Assembly (NCBI RefSeq): GCF_022869785.1
Contig: NZ_CP094997.1
Coordinates: forward strand, 3,100,001 to 3,164,000
Length of the DNA: 64,000 nt
Direction of reading: 5' to 3'
Source: Dyadobacter chenwenxiniae
GTDB lineage: Bacteria; Bacteroidota; Bacteroidia; Cytophagales; Spirosomataceae
The notes under the pieces were generated by a model, which saw only the letters and a program-made list of their open reading frames with translations, made no database searches and was not told the DNA's origin. The translations under genes and the position numbers were made by a program. Below, piece by piece: positions 53,973 to 62,650 of this stretch. Within the stretch, counting starts at the first letter, position 1; the number at the start of each line of letters is the position of its first letter.

Positions 53973-54000
53973 AAAAAAAACCGCCCTAAAAGGACGGTTT
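53973..54000 (-). terminator. Rho-independent terminator of the DUF2383 gene
   Basis: Read on the - strand: aaaccgtcc-ttttagg-type hairpin (9-bp stem with one G-U pair) followed by eight T (+ strand A-run 53973-53980). It sits 19 nt past the stop codon. Confidence 0.88.
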
Positions 54001-54018
54001 CAAGCATTATGCTCATTT

Positions 54019-54474
54019 TTATGCTTTCGCAGCATCACGAAGAAGCTTAATATTATCATGCGCGGAATAAATTTCCTGTGCCTGACTTCTCACCACTTCT
54101 ACTGCATCGTATGGCAAATCGTTGCTGCTCAATGCATCTTGATAAGCTTTTTTGATTGCATCTTCACCGCGTTCAGCTTCCGAAAGAATGCTCGCACGGT
54201 CGCTTCCGCCGAAGAGTGATTTTACATCGATCCATACCCGGTGCAATGTTCCAGTTACACTGTTACCAGTTTCTACTTCATCTACTGATCCCACGATTGC
54301 AGCCAGTTCTTGTCCGTTTTTACGGCTTTGTTCTGCATATCCTTGAAAAATCGCTTTCAAATCAATATTCTCGTCGTTGATATCGGCGATTGCTTTTTCA
54401 AATCCTGCTACGCGGTCATTATTAATTTCGATCAAATCGTTAATTACACTTGTTGCACTTGATGTAGTGGCCAT
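54019..54474 (-). CDS. PA2169-family four-helix-bundle protein (DUF2383)
   Basis: 151 residues, all alpha. The ferritin-like pattern of this family is visible: VINDLIEINNDRVAGFEKAI, FQGYAEQSRKNGQELAAIV, LHRVWIDVKSLFGGSDRASI, ERGEDAIKKAYQDAL. Members are stress-induced in many bacteria, often beside CsbD- or SDR-type stress proteins. Whether it binds metal is unknown. It is flanked by its own terminator and an upstream region with a TGGCACG element and a repeated CCTGTACGAA. Confidence 0.88.
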   Translation of the reverse strand: MATTSSATSVINDLIEINNDRVAGFEKAIADINDENIDLKAIFQGYAEQSRKNGQELAAIVGSVDEVETGNSVTGTLHRVWIDVKSLFGGSDRASILSEAERGEDAIKKAYQDALSSNDLPYDAVEVVRSQAQEIYSAHDNIKLLRDAAKA

Positions 54475-54506
54475 GATAGTTTTTATTTGTTGAAAAAACT
54501 AACCTG

Positions 54507-54522
54507 TACGAATACCGTGCCA
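54507..54522 (-). promoter_or_regulatory. Possible sigma-54-like promoter of the DUF2383 gene
   Basis: On the - strand: TGGCACG-GTAT-TCGTA. The -24 box is perfect; the -12 box is TTCG rather than TTGC. Part of it lies in CCTGTACGAA, which recurs at about 54564, so it could instead be a repressor half-site. Confidence 0.35.
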
Positions 54523-54676
54523 GCGTGAAAAATCGACCGTTAAGCGCTGCATTTCTCTATCCCTGTACGAACATATCCGCAAAAATGGCGCAGGATTTCA
54601 CACTGTTGGCGAATCCCGTTGTTGCTCGGCTGTTGATATTTCGGCCCGGATCCATGCATTGAGGCTTGCGATCAGG

Positions 54677-55051
54677 TCACTTCTTAGCCTGTCTAACCGC
54701 TTTTATTGGAAAGTCTCCGTATTGAGATCCGATCATTCCTGTAAGCGTGTCGCCTTTCTGCATGAGGCTGTATTTGAATACACCACTTTGATTTTCGGTC
54801 GAAAAAGTGACTTTTCCCTGATCAACAGTCAATTCTTTCATCTCATTTTTTTCGGCGGCCTCGACATACCCGACCGTTTTATTATCCTTTTGTTCAAAAA
54901 CCAATAATCCCGATTCATATTCAGGCGGAACGTCACTGATCAGATATTTCCAGGTGCCCACCAGGTCATCCGCCACGATTGCTTTCCGCGCAGCGATCGA
55001 GAACACGCCAATTGCGATAACCAGTAATAGAATGTAGCGTTTTGTTTTCAT
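54677..55051 (-). CDS. Small secreted protein, lipocalin-like
   Basis: 124 residues with an N-terminal signal or anchor (YILLLVIAIGVFSIAARKAI). The mature part begins DDLVGTWKYLISDVPPEYE and runs in short beta strands (GKVTFSTENQSGVFKYSLMQ, DTLTGMIGSQYG). The GTW start and strand layout are those of small lipocalin-like domains, which bind hydrophobic ligands or serve structural roles. No close family was recognised. Confidence 0.6.
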   Translation of the reverse strand: MKTKRYILLLVIAIGVFSIAARKAIVADDLVGTWKYLISDVPPEYESGLLVFEQKDNKTVGYVEAAEKNEMKELTVDQGKVTFSTENQSGVFKYSLMQKGDTLTGMIGSQYGDFPIKAVRQAKK

Positions 55052-55163
55052 GTCATTCGGATGTTTAAGTTTAATGAATAAGGTAAGTAGCGGGAAATTA
55101 AAAATAAATATTGGGTTTGTGATATTATTTAATGCGTCCGACTTAAATCAGCCGCTCAGAAGC

Positions 55164-56819
55164 CTACCCTTTCCTGATCGATTTCCACATGGCAAGCTCT
55201 TCTGCGAACCGGTTATTGATGACTTCACATTTTGTATCGATTCGCATGGTAGGCCTGGTCGCCAGATTGTAAGCAGGCCATTCAGGCACATCACTGGCAG
55301 ATGGCTTCCCTGTTCGCGCAAAAGTTGTCCAGAGTTCTGCAAAATGGTGGGAAGCTGCGAAACGCTCCGGCTTCTTCCCTCCAAAGAAGCTTTCACTGGG
55401 TTGTAACGGGTTTTTTGGGGGAACTTCGTTGTTAAATTTGAATGTAATGTCCATGGCATGCGGCGTGCCCATAGGGTATTCCGTATCCAGGATCTTTTTT
55501 TCCGACTTGTATCCGAAATTGTATAGATAAACAGGTGCTCCAAGTTGTTTTACCTTTTTTTCCGCAATCTCGATCGAACCCAGCCCCATCATAGCAATGG
55601 ATGAGATAGCCACGAAAACGTCAATTGCGGAGGCACCGGGCATTGTTTTTCGATATGTTTCAATCATTCTGGCCGTGTTGGCGCCATGGAGAGGTTCCAG
55701 CTTGTTCTTTAAGCCATCGAAATCCATTTTTACTAAATCCGTTTCCTTTCGTTGCCATATGAAAAAGTTGTACTCATCCTCATTCCAACCGACAAGAAGT
55801 GGTTTGTCTTTGGATATTTCGGGTGAGGCTGGGTCAAACGGGTGATTAGGCAACACTTTACCATCCACTACAGGCCCAAATCCACCGGCTCCGGGCTGGG
55901 CTGTTTTGTTATTTTCCTTATCAATAAAGGGTGGCACGAAGGGCAGTTTGGCTTGAATGGCGAGCAAGTCGGATGCGGGCACATCGAGTAATTTTTTCCA
56001 ATCTCTGGGTGCAATGTTCAGTTCTCTCAAAAGCATTGCGGTCGTTTGAGACGCTGTTTCCCGGGTCGTCATACGTACACCCGGGCCACTTTCGATGGAT
56101 GCTTTATTGAAATAAGGTGCTGCCGATGGCATTGCATATAAACAGGAAGTTTTTGCTCCCCCACCCGACTCTCCAAAAATCATTACATTCTCGGGATCTC
56201 CACCAAACTGGGCAATGTTGTCATGCACCCATTTCAAACCGTCAACAATGTCTAGCATGCCCATATTCCCTGATCCGGCATAGTCAGCGCCAGCAATTTC
56301 ATCCAGGTAAAGAAAGCCGAGCAAACCGAGCCTGTGATTGGTCTGCACCACGACCACATCAAAATTCCGCGCAAGATTGGAACCATCCTGACTCTGCGAC
56401 GCGCCCGACCCGATCACAAATCCGCCGCCATGACTATAAAACATGACCGGCCGCTTTTTGTTGTCATTGGCTGGTGTCCACACATTCAGAAACAAACAAT
56501 CCTCAGCAGGTGCCGGCTCATTATGGCGTGGGGGCTGCATAGCGGGAGCACCAAATACGGAGCTACGTACACCCGTCCAGGGTTCCACGGGCGCAGGGCG
56601 TCGAAATCTCCTATCCCCTGAAACTTTCCCTCCATAAGGAATGCCTCTGAAAATGTTAACGCCTTCATAACGAACACCGCGCAATTTACCCGGTGCGATT
56701 TCGATCTCCACAAATCCATCCCGTATGGCATACGAAGAAAATCCAAAACCACTCGCAGCAAGTGCAGCAGCAGCGAAAGAGGCTTGTGACAAAAAGTGCC
56801 TTCTGTTGATAAAAGTCAT
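55164..56819 (-). CDS. Tat-exported type B carboxylesterase/lipase
   Basis: 551 residues from the ATG at 56819 (MTFINRRHFLSQASFAAAAL), which exposes a twin-arginine-like signal with RRHF and an alanine-rich core; the frame open to 56960 is rejected. Carboxylesterase fold: EDCLFLNVWTP, SHGGGFVIGSG (oxyanion), NPENVMIFGESGGGAKTS (nucleophile Ser in GESGG, where GESAG is usual), and later PHAMDITFKF with the likely His. It should hydrolyse esters in the periplasm. Neither neighbour gives a substrate hint. Confidence 0.9.
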   Translation of the reverse strand: MTFINRRHFLSQASFAAAALAASGFGFSSYAIRDGFVEIEIAPGKLRGVRYEGVNIFRGIPYGGKVSGDRRFRRPAPVEPWTGVRSSVFGAPAMQPPRHNEPAPAEDCLFLNVWTPANDNKKRPVMFYSHGGGFVIGSGASQSQDGSNLARNFDVVVVQTNHRLGLLGFLYLDEIAGADYAGSGNMGMLDIVDGLKWVHDNIAQFGGDPENVMIFGESGGGAKTSCLYAMPSAAPYFNKASIESGPGVRMTTRETASQTTAMLLRELNIAPRDWKKLLDVPASDLLAIQAKLPFVPPFIDKENNKTAQPGAGGFGPVVDGKVLPNHPFDPASPEISKDKPLLVGWNEDEYNFFIWQRKETDLVKMDFDGLKNKLEPLHGANTARMIETYRKTMPGASAIDVFVAISSIAMMGLGSIEIAEKKVKQLGAPVYLYNFGYKSEKKILDTEYPMGTPHAMDITFKFNNEVPPKNPLQPSESFFGGKKPERFAASHHFAELWTTFARTGKPSASDVPEWPAYNLATRPTMRIDTKCEVINNRFAEELAMWKSIRKG

Positions 56820-56987
56820 GAGAGTAGGACGGGAGAAAAGGTTTTGTGTATGGTAGGTTGCCATTGATAGCAGCGAGAATACAAGATAATACTGTAAAAA
56901 TCTAATTACAACGTTCTGCTTCTTAAGAATCATCCTGCGGACATCCCAGTAATGAAGCATAAAATCTGGGCAAACCGTAAAATAAGA

Positions 56988-57016
56988 TTGTCACACATAA
57001 GCTAATCAGATCTTTG
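56988..57016 (+). promoter_or_regulatory. Candidate promoter of the lipoprotein at 57085
   Basis: TTG (56988-56990), an 18-nt spacer and GATCTTTG (57009-57016), one base from TAnnTTTG. The start codon is about 70 nt downstream. Confidence 0.4.
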
Positions 57017-57084
57017 CTTCCATATAAAGAGTTGACTATCATTATGATAACGTTTCTCAACTAATAACCAAACCGGAATGACTT

Positions 57085-57774
57085 ATGAAAGCACCTTCGA
57101 TCTTTACCAAAGCATTTTCTGTTAGCAGTATCTGCCTGTTAGGCATCGCGCTGGCTTGTACAGACCACGAAACGCCGGAAATTCCAAATTTGCCGGAATC
57201 TGAATGCATGCTGGCAACCAACGCCGCGATAACCCGCGCCTATCCCTGCGAATTCAAAATTGAAAAACTAACTTTTTACGACAAGAACGGAGCCGTGATT
57301 GGCGATGTAACCCCGACTTCGAGTGAAATTATCCTGACAAGATCGGCTGCCAAGGAGGATTCCAATCCGTTGGCAGTGGCGGTAGATCAGATCGGGTTGC
57401 TGACTTACGATGTGAAAGCGACGATCAGGCGGATTGCAACGCCATCATTTCCAGTTGTTGCTGGTTATCAGCTCCGTTATACCCAGCACGTCTCAGGCGT
57501 TCTTGCCCTGACAACACCAGGCGAAAGTTTTCAGGTTGGGAGCTCCGTTCCACTCGCCATTCCGGTTGGCGGCACTGCCGAACATTCTTTTGAGCTATCT
57601 TACCTTTACCAGATCGTCAACACCGGATCTGGCTTAAAGCCCACAGCTTTTCGTGGATTAACAGCCTTTTTAATTTACAATGATGCAACTGCCGCAGAGC
57701 TGGACGGACATCCGAGCGCCATCGGCAATGTTGCAGAAGCTTATGTAAAAATCGTTACAAAATCGGGGGTGTAA
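57085..57774 (+). CDS. Lipoprotein of unknown function
   Basis: 229 residues. Lipoprotein signal with lipobox GIALAC at residue 25, then DHETPEIPNLPESE. The mature part reads as one beta-sandwich-like domain (VIGDVTPTSSEIILTRSA, GYQLRYTQHVSGVLALTTP, GGTAEHSFELSYLYQIV). No family was recognised. It is monocistronic, with a strong hairpin after it. Confidence 0.6.
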   Translation: MKAPSIFTKAFSVSSICLLGIALACTDHETPEIPNLPESECMLATNAAITRAYPCEFKIEKLTFYDKNGAVIGDVTPTSSEIILTRSAAKEDSNPLAVAVDQIGLLTYDVKATIRRIATPSFPVVAGYQLRYTQHVSGVLALTTPGESFQVGSSVPLAIPVGGTAEHSFELSYLYQIVNTGSGLKPTAFRGLTAFLIYNDATAAELDGHPSAIGNVAEAYVKIVTKSGV

Positions 57775-57797
57775 CCCCATTAAGTGAGCTGCTAAGC

Positions 57798-57842
57798 TGT
57801 TTACGAGAGCCATTATCTTTGCTGAGTTGGCTTTCGTAAACA
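57798..57842. terminator. Hairpin between convergent genes
   Basis: A 15-bp stem tgtttacgagagcca / tggctttcgtaaaca with one G-T exchange and a 15-nt loop. It sits between the lipoprotein (+) and the histidine kinase (-) and could stop transcription from both sides; there is no clear T-run. Confidence 0.55.
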
Positions 57843-57880
57843 TCTCGGCAAGCCCTTGCGGGTAGCCCATGATAATTCAC

Positions 57881-59101
57881 TTACTCCGCCAATTGCCTGA
57901 TTGGCAAAACAATGGTGATACACGTTCCTTTTCCCAGTTCGGACTGTGCCTTAATGGTGCCGTAGTGATTCGAAATGATCTGTCTGCACAAAGCCAGGCC
58001 AAGCCCCGCCCCGCCCGATCGCGCATCAATTTTATTGAAAAGCCCGAAGACATACGAATTGTACTGCCCGTCGAAACCTGAACCATTGTCTCTTATTTCG
58101 ATTTGAACGTGGTCGGTATACCTGTATTTGTCCAGCTGGTGCTGATAAACATTTTCCTGAATTACCACAGCGGCCACCTTAATGCTGAGTGGCCTTTCAT
58201 CGTGTGTATTTTGCAGTGCATTTTTTATTAATTCAACAAACACCCTCCTGATCTGAGATTGTCTCCCTTCAAATGGAGGCAAATCCGTGATTTGAATGTC
58301 TATATTAACTTCGGGTAAATCTTTCGTAACCTCTTCTTTTGCCTGGTGGATCAGCGACGAATCCAGAAAGTTGATTTTTTCATCGGAGGCATTTATCTGC
58401 ACAAAATCAAGCAGTGATTTGGTCATGTGGCGCAAACGCTGGATCGATTTGCGAATAATGTTGATCTTTCGCTGATCGTCAGGTGTGGCAGGAGGCTGAT
58501 CATTCCCAAACAATGCATCAAAGAAAAGACTGATCTTACGCACAGGTTCCTGCATATCGTGCATGAACACTTTACTCATCTGCAAGTATTCATTGTTTCG
58601 CTCGCGCAGAATGGATATCTTTCTGTCAAGCTGGTACTGGTTCACTTCCAGCTGTGCTTTAAGCTTGTTTAATACTTCATTTTCTTCAATCGCTTTTTGC
58701 TGTGCTTTTCTGGCTGCCAGAAGTTGTTCCTCATATTTCTGCCGTTCCCAAACCGGCGCAAAAACACATATATAAACAGTTTCTTCATTCTCCACACTCA
58801 TTTTCGCATTCACCATTACCGGAATATGCGCCCCGTTCGCGGTTTTGAGCGACATGAAGATTTCGCTGACTTCACCTTTCAGGTTCAGCAAGGGGAAAAA
58901 ATGGGTCTGATAAAAAATGCGGCTGGCGATGGTAAGAATAGCCTCAATGCTTTTTCCCCGGATAGCAGGTTCAGACGAGCCAAGGAGCTGACATAATGCT
59001 GGGTTTGCATACGTTAGCGAACCCGAAACGTCAAGAATAGCGCAGCCACAAGGCAATTCCTGTAAAATAAATTTCGCCTGCTCCAAGGGATGATTTGTCA
59101 A
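57881..59101 (-). CDS. Soluble PAS-domain sensor histidine kinase
   Basis: 406 residues. The start is TTG (59101-59099) overlapping the RsbQ stop in TTGA; there is no ATG until deep in the PAS domain. In order: PAS domain (about 10-120, CAILDVSGSLTYANPALCQL), coiled coil (about 120-178), HisKA with phospho-acceptor His181 (FMHDMQEPVRKI), and HATPase with N box (VELIKNALQNT, Asn294), G1 DNGSG (338-342) and G2 GGAGLGLALC (363-369). No membrane segment is present, so the signal is cytosolic. No response regulator is adjacent. Confidence 0.92.
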   Translation of the reverse strand: MTNHPLEQAKFILQELPCGCAILDVSGSLTYANPALCQLLGSSEPAIRGKSIEAILTIASRIFYQTHFFPLLNLKGEVSEIFMSLKTANGAHIPVMVNAKMSVENEETVYICVFAPVWERQKYEEQLLAARKAQQKAIEENEVLNKLKAQLEVNQYQLDRKISILRERNNEYLQMSKVFMHDMQEPVRKISLFFDALFGNDQPPATPDDQRKINIIRKSIQRLRHMTKSLLDFVQINASDEKINFLDSSLIHQAKEEVTKDLPEVNIDIQITDLPPFEGRQSQIRRVFVELIKNALQNTHDERPLSIKVAAVVIQENVYQHQLDKYRYTDHVQIEIRDNGSGFDGQYNSYVFGLFNKIDARSGGAGLGLALCRQIISNHYGTIKAQSELGKGTCITIVLPIRQLAE

Positions 59102-59889
59102 AAAAGGAATTCCTGTATTACTTCAATGGTCTCGTCCGGGGCGCTCAGGTGAGGGCAGTGGCCGGTGGCCTGCATCAGATGATACACGCTTCCGGGCATC
59201 TGGCTATGGATAAATTCTCCCACCTCAACCGGTGCAATCAGGTCGTTCGAGCATTGCATGATGAGCGTGCGGTGTTTTGCGTTGGCCAGATCCGTTCTGT
59301 TATCAGACAAAAACGTGGCTTGCGCAAACTGCCGCGCAATAACGGGATCTGTCGAACAAAAGCTCTCCGTCAGCTCCTCCGCCAGTTCGGGCCGGTCATC
59401 ATTTTGCATAATAGCGGGGCCGAGAAAATTAGCCCATCCGATATAATTCTTTTCCATCGTATCCAGAAGCTCCTCGATGTCCTGTTTTGAAAAGCCTCCA
59501 AGATAACCCGGTTCATCAATATACTTTGCGGAAGGCCCGACCATGACCAGGCTGCTAAACCGCTCAGGGTCCTTTATCGACGCAAGCAATCCAATGATAC
59601 AGCTAACCGAATGTCCGACAAAAACACAATCTTTGAGATCCAGCGCATTGCAGATATCCAGCACATCCTGTGCATAACCGTTCAGACTGTCGTAGCGTTC
59701 AGGATTATAAGCAGTGTTGTCCGATCCGCCACTTCCGACATAATCAAAGAGCACAATTTTGTAGTCTTTTTCAAATGCGGGCCAAATATGACGCCACATG
59801 TGCTGTCCGCATCCGAACCCGTGTGCGAAGATCATAGGCTGAACACCCTGGCCCCGAACCGTAACATTATTGCGCTTATATATATCCAT
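59098..59889 (-). CDS. RsbQ-like alpha/beta-hydrolase (PAS-partner)
   Basis: 263 residues from the ATG at 59889 (MDIYKRNNVTVRGQG), matching the length and start of B. subtilis RsbQ (269 residues) and lying downstream of a TACCTTTG box; the frame open to 59964 is rejected. The triad is intact: Ser94 (VFVGHSVSC), Asp216 (CSNDLIAP), His244 (GHCPHLS). Long stretches typical of RsbQ are kept, such as MEKNYIGWA and FCSTDPVIARQFA. RsbQ supplies a hydrophobic ligand or signal to the PAS domain of the phosphatase RsbP. Here the following gene, overlapping by 4 nt, encodes a PAS histidine kinase, the likely partner. Confidence 0.92.
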   Translation of the reverse strand: MDIYKRNNVTVRGQGVQPMIFAHGFGCGQHMWRHIWPAFEKDYKIVLFDYVGSGGSDNTAYNPERYDSLNGYAQDVLDICNALDLKDCVFVGHSVSCIIGLLASIKDPERFSSLVMVGPSAKYIDEPGYLGGFSKQDIEELLDTMEKNYIGWANFLGPAIMQNDDRPELAEELTESFCSTDPVIARQFAQATFLSDNRTDLANAKHRTLIMQCSNDLIAPVEVGEFIHSQMPGSVYHLMQATGHCPHLSAPDETIEVIQEFLF

Positions 59890-59915
59890 AAAATGACAAA
59901 AACCCTGTAATCCCT

Positions 59916-59923
59916 CAAAGGTA
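59916..59923 (-). promoter_or_regulatory. Candidate -7 box of the RsbQ-like/kinase operon
   Basis: TACCTTTG on the - strand is a perfect TAnnTTTG, 27 nt before the chosen start codon; the -33 TTTG is weak (TTTAT). A 6-bp inverted repeat (tccctc...gaggga) brackets the box and could be an operator. Confidence 0.5.
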
Positions 59924-60007
59924 ACGTTATAGAGGGAATAAAGTGAATTGTTATTTCTGAGCACATTTTACCAATATGCCGGTGGATAAACAGGCGGAAC
60001 CAACCTT

Positions 60008-62371
60008 CTATTCGCTTCGCAGACTTTTGACAGGATCCATTAATGCAGCCTTAATGCTTTGAAAGGAGATCGTGAGCAACGCAATGGCCAGGGCCAGCAA
60101 ACCTGCAAATCCGAAAACCCACCAAGGCATTTCCATGCGGTAAGCAAAATCCTGTAACCATTTATCCATGGTATACCAGGCAATGGGAACGGCAATGATG
60201 ATCCCAATGAATACCAGCTTCACAAAATCCTTAGCCAATAGCTGGACAATCCCGGCCAGGCTTGATCCCAGAACTTTGCGGACGCCAATTTCTTTTTTTC
60301 GGATTTGTGCCGTGTAAGTGGCTAACCCGAACAAGCCAAGGCAAGAAATCAGAATGGCAATAGAAGCAAAAATATTAAACAGCAGGCCTGTTTGTTCTTC
60401 CGACCTGTAAAGACTGTTGAATGCTTCATCCAGAAACGCATACTGAAATGGAGAATCTGCATTGAATTTTTTCCAAACGTCTTCTGCGGCAGCAATCGCC
60501 TTTTTGGCATCATTACCTGTCGTTTTGATGTAAATGCGGCTCATATCATTCGGATTATAAACCAAAACCGCTGGCTTGATTTTCTCTTTCATGGATGCGA
60601 AATGGAAGTCCTTCACGACCCCTATAATCGTCCCTTCGGTGTCCCACAGCTTGAAACGCTTACCAATCGGATTGGTGATCCGGGCGGTTTTCACGGCAGT
60701 TTCATTCAATATATAATGTTTGGAATCCGATGGCGCGTCTGTAAAGTTAGCGCCTTCTTTGAGTTGCATTTTGAAAAACGGAATAAAGGATTTGTCCGTG
60801 CTCATAAACTGGATCATCATCGTTTCGCCCGGCTCTTTTCCGTCCCAATTGCTGGTTCCTGTCTGGCCGCCGATCAGTACCACATTGAAATTGGATCTGC
60901 TGACGTCTGTGATTCCAGGCTGGTTCAATAACTCGGACTTCATCACATCATAGTGCTTGGGCAAATCCCGCATGTAGAACGACAAAACATGGGTTTTGTC
61001 ATAACCCAAACCTTTTGACCGGATATATTTCAGCTGATTACTGATGATTAACGTGCCGGCGATGAGGATTACCGAAACGGTAAACTGAATCACAACCAGC
61101 GTTTTCCGGAACATTGCCTCATTCAATCCCGCGGAAACTTTTCCTTTCAGCGATTTAAGTGGTTCGAAAGAGGACAAGAGTAAAGCGGGGTAAATGCTGG
61201 AAGCAATCAGTGTTCCGGCAATCGTTGCGCCCAGCACTTGCCAGATATGTGGCTCTGTGAAGTCCAGCACCAATTTTTTGCCTGATATTTGGTTAAAAAA
61301 TGGCATCAGTACATACATGAACACAACCGCCAGCAATGTCGCGATCGAAAACAGCAAAACAGTTTCAACCAAAAACTGAACAAAAAGCTGCATGCGGGCC
61401 GCACCGACGATCTTGCGCATGCTTACTTCTTTCGAGCGCAATAGCGAGCGGGCCGTGGAAAGATTGACGTAATTAATGCACGCAATGATCAGGATCAGCA
61501 GCGCAATGACAGAGAACATCCGGACCGTTTCAATGCCCTGTTCAACGCCGTCCGACTTGTATAAATGTACGTCGGGCAATGCTTGTAAAAGGTAAGTGAG
61601 GTCCGTATCGTCGGGTTTGTTGCGCAAATGAATGTTGCGGAGTGTGGTCGCAATTTCGGTGACCGGCCGGCCTGGCTGTAAAAGAAAATAGGTGGTGTAA
61701 TCAAATTCAGTGAAGTCATTATCCATGGTTTTCCCGTCCTTACGCCCCTCATACACATCTTTAAACCGGAGGGCAATAGGGAAAATCATATCGCCTTTCA
61801 CACTTGAATTCTCAGGAAAATCGGCGACAACGCCGCTTACGGTAAACGTTGCCTTTTCGGCCATGATCGCCTTTCCTATCGCATCTGTGCTGCCAAAATA
61901 TCGCCTGGCGGTAGTTTCGGTAAGAACAACGGAATGATTATCAAGAAATGGCTTGTTTCTGTTGCCATGAATAAGCTTGTAATCAAACATTGTAAACAGC
62001 GTCGGATCAGCGAAGAAAGTATTTTCCTCATTGAAAACTTTATCCTTATATCTGAACAATGTGTAAGCGCCATTATAGGTCATCCTGACGGCATCCTTCA
62101 CCTCGGGAACTTCCCGTTTGGCAAATCCCGCGATCGGCGCGACGGTGTTTGTCCAGATCTGCTGGCTGGCGCCTGTGCCTACCCTATTTTCAAGCTTATA
62201 AATGCTGCCAGACTTCGTGTTGAAGCGATCAAAACTCAATTCATCCCGAACCCAAAGCAGTATAAGAATGCCAACCGCCAGACCAATGGATAGGCCGAGG
62301 CAATTAAGCAGAGAATAAAAGCTGTTATTCAGCAGGTTACGCCATGCGATCTTGAAATAATTTGCGATCAT
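60008..62371 (-). CDS. FtsX/MacB-type ABC transporter permease (ATPase-less)
   Basis: 787 residues from the ATG at 62371 (MIANYFKIAWRNLLNNSFY), the family start; the frame opens 24 nt earlier but without likeness. Same duplicated MacB-core/FtsX layout as the three permeases at 19-29 kb, with loops KEVSMRKIVGAA and KEIGVRKVLGSS, ending FQSIKAALMDPVKSLRSE. Its upstream region carries the third copy of the 16-bp dyad and a sigma-54-like element. No ATPase gene is nearby. Confidence 0.9.
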   Translation of the reverse strand: MIANYFKIAWRNLLNNSFYSLLNCLGLSIGLAVGILILLWVRDELSFDRFNTKSGSIYKLENRVGTGASQQIWTNTVAPIAGFAKREVPEVKDAVRMTYNGAYTLFRYKDKVFNEENTFFADPTLFTMFDYKLIHGNRNKPFLDNHSVVLTETTARRYFGSTDAIGKAIMAEKATFTVSGVVADFPENSSVKGDMIFPIALRFKDVYEGRKDGKTMDNDFTEFDYTTYFLLQPGRPVTEIATTLRNIHLRNKPDDTDLTYLLQALPDVHLYKSDGVEQGIETVRMFSVIALLILIIACINYVNLSTARSLLRSKEVSMRKIVGAARMQLFVQFLVETVLLFSIATLLAVVFMYVLMPFFNQISGKKLVLDFTEPHIWQVLGATIAGTLIASSIYPALLLSSFEPLKSLKGKVSAGLNEAMFRKTLVVIQFTVSVILIAGTLIISNQLKYIRSKGLGYDKTHVLSFYMRDLPKHYDVMKSELLNQPGITDVSRSNFNVVLIGGQTGTSNWDGKEPGETMMIQFMSTDKSFIPFFKMQLKEGANFTDAPSDSKHYILNETAVKTARITNPIGKRFKLWDTEGTIIGVVKDFHFASMKEKIKPAVLVYNPNDMSRIYIKTTGNDAKKAIAAAEDVWKKFNADSPFQYAFLDEAFNSLYRSEEQTGLLFNIFASIAILISCLGLFGLATYTAQIRKKEIGVRKVLGSSLAGIVQLLAKDFVKLVFIGIIIAVPIAWYTMDKWLQDFAYRMEMPWWVFGFAGLLALAIALLTISFQSIKAALMDPVKSLRSE

Positions 62372-62448
62372 ATCGAAGTTTGGAAAGTGTTGCAAACGCT
62401 CCGGAAGCGAACCGTCTGGCGAACCTTGGTTAAGTCCTGTGTATCTTG

Positions 62449-62464
62449 AAAAAATAGCTTGCCA
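62449..62464 (-). promoter_or_regulatory. Sigma-54-like element upstream of the permease at 60008
   Basis: On the - strand TGGCAA-GCTAT-TTTTT. The -24 half fits and the TGGC-N2-GCTATTT core is identical to the element at 21962-21977, but the -12 GC is missing. It lies about 80 nt before the start codon and about 65 bp from the dyad. Confidence 0.4.
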
Positions 62465-62524
62465 GCGAGCAAATGAGTTTTCAACTGCATGAAAATGAAT
62501 ATTTTAAAAATACATTCAATGCAA

Positions 62525-62548
62525 AGGTTGTCCGATATCGAACAACCT
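62525..62548. promoter_or_regulatory. 24-bp near-perfect dyad, candidate activator site
   Basis: AGGTTGTCCGAT-ATCGAACAACCT: the halves are reverse complements except for one base. Its core TGTCCGATATCGAACA (62529-62544) matches the dyads at 22041 and 22187. It lies between the permease and the divergent lipoprotein gene, in a 279-nt region with nothing else recognised. Confidence 0.65.
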
Positions 62549-62650
62549 CTGTGCGGTAGTGCGAACGTTTGGAAAATCCATTCTTGTAACCCATTGTGCA
62601 TTAATTTTATATTAATAAATTGCCCGGAATTAGTTTTACACTTTGTCGCT

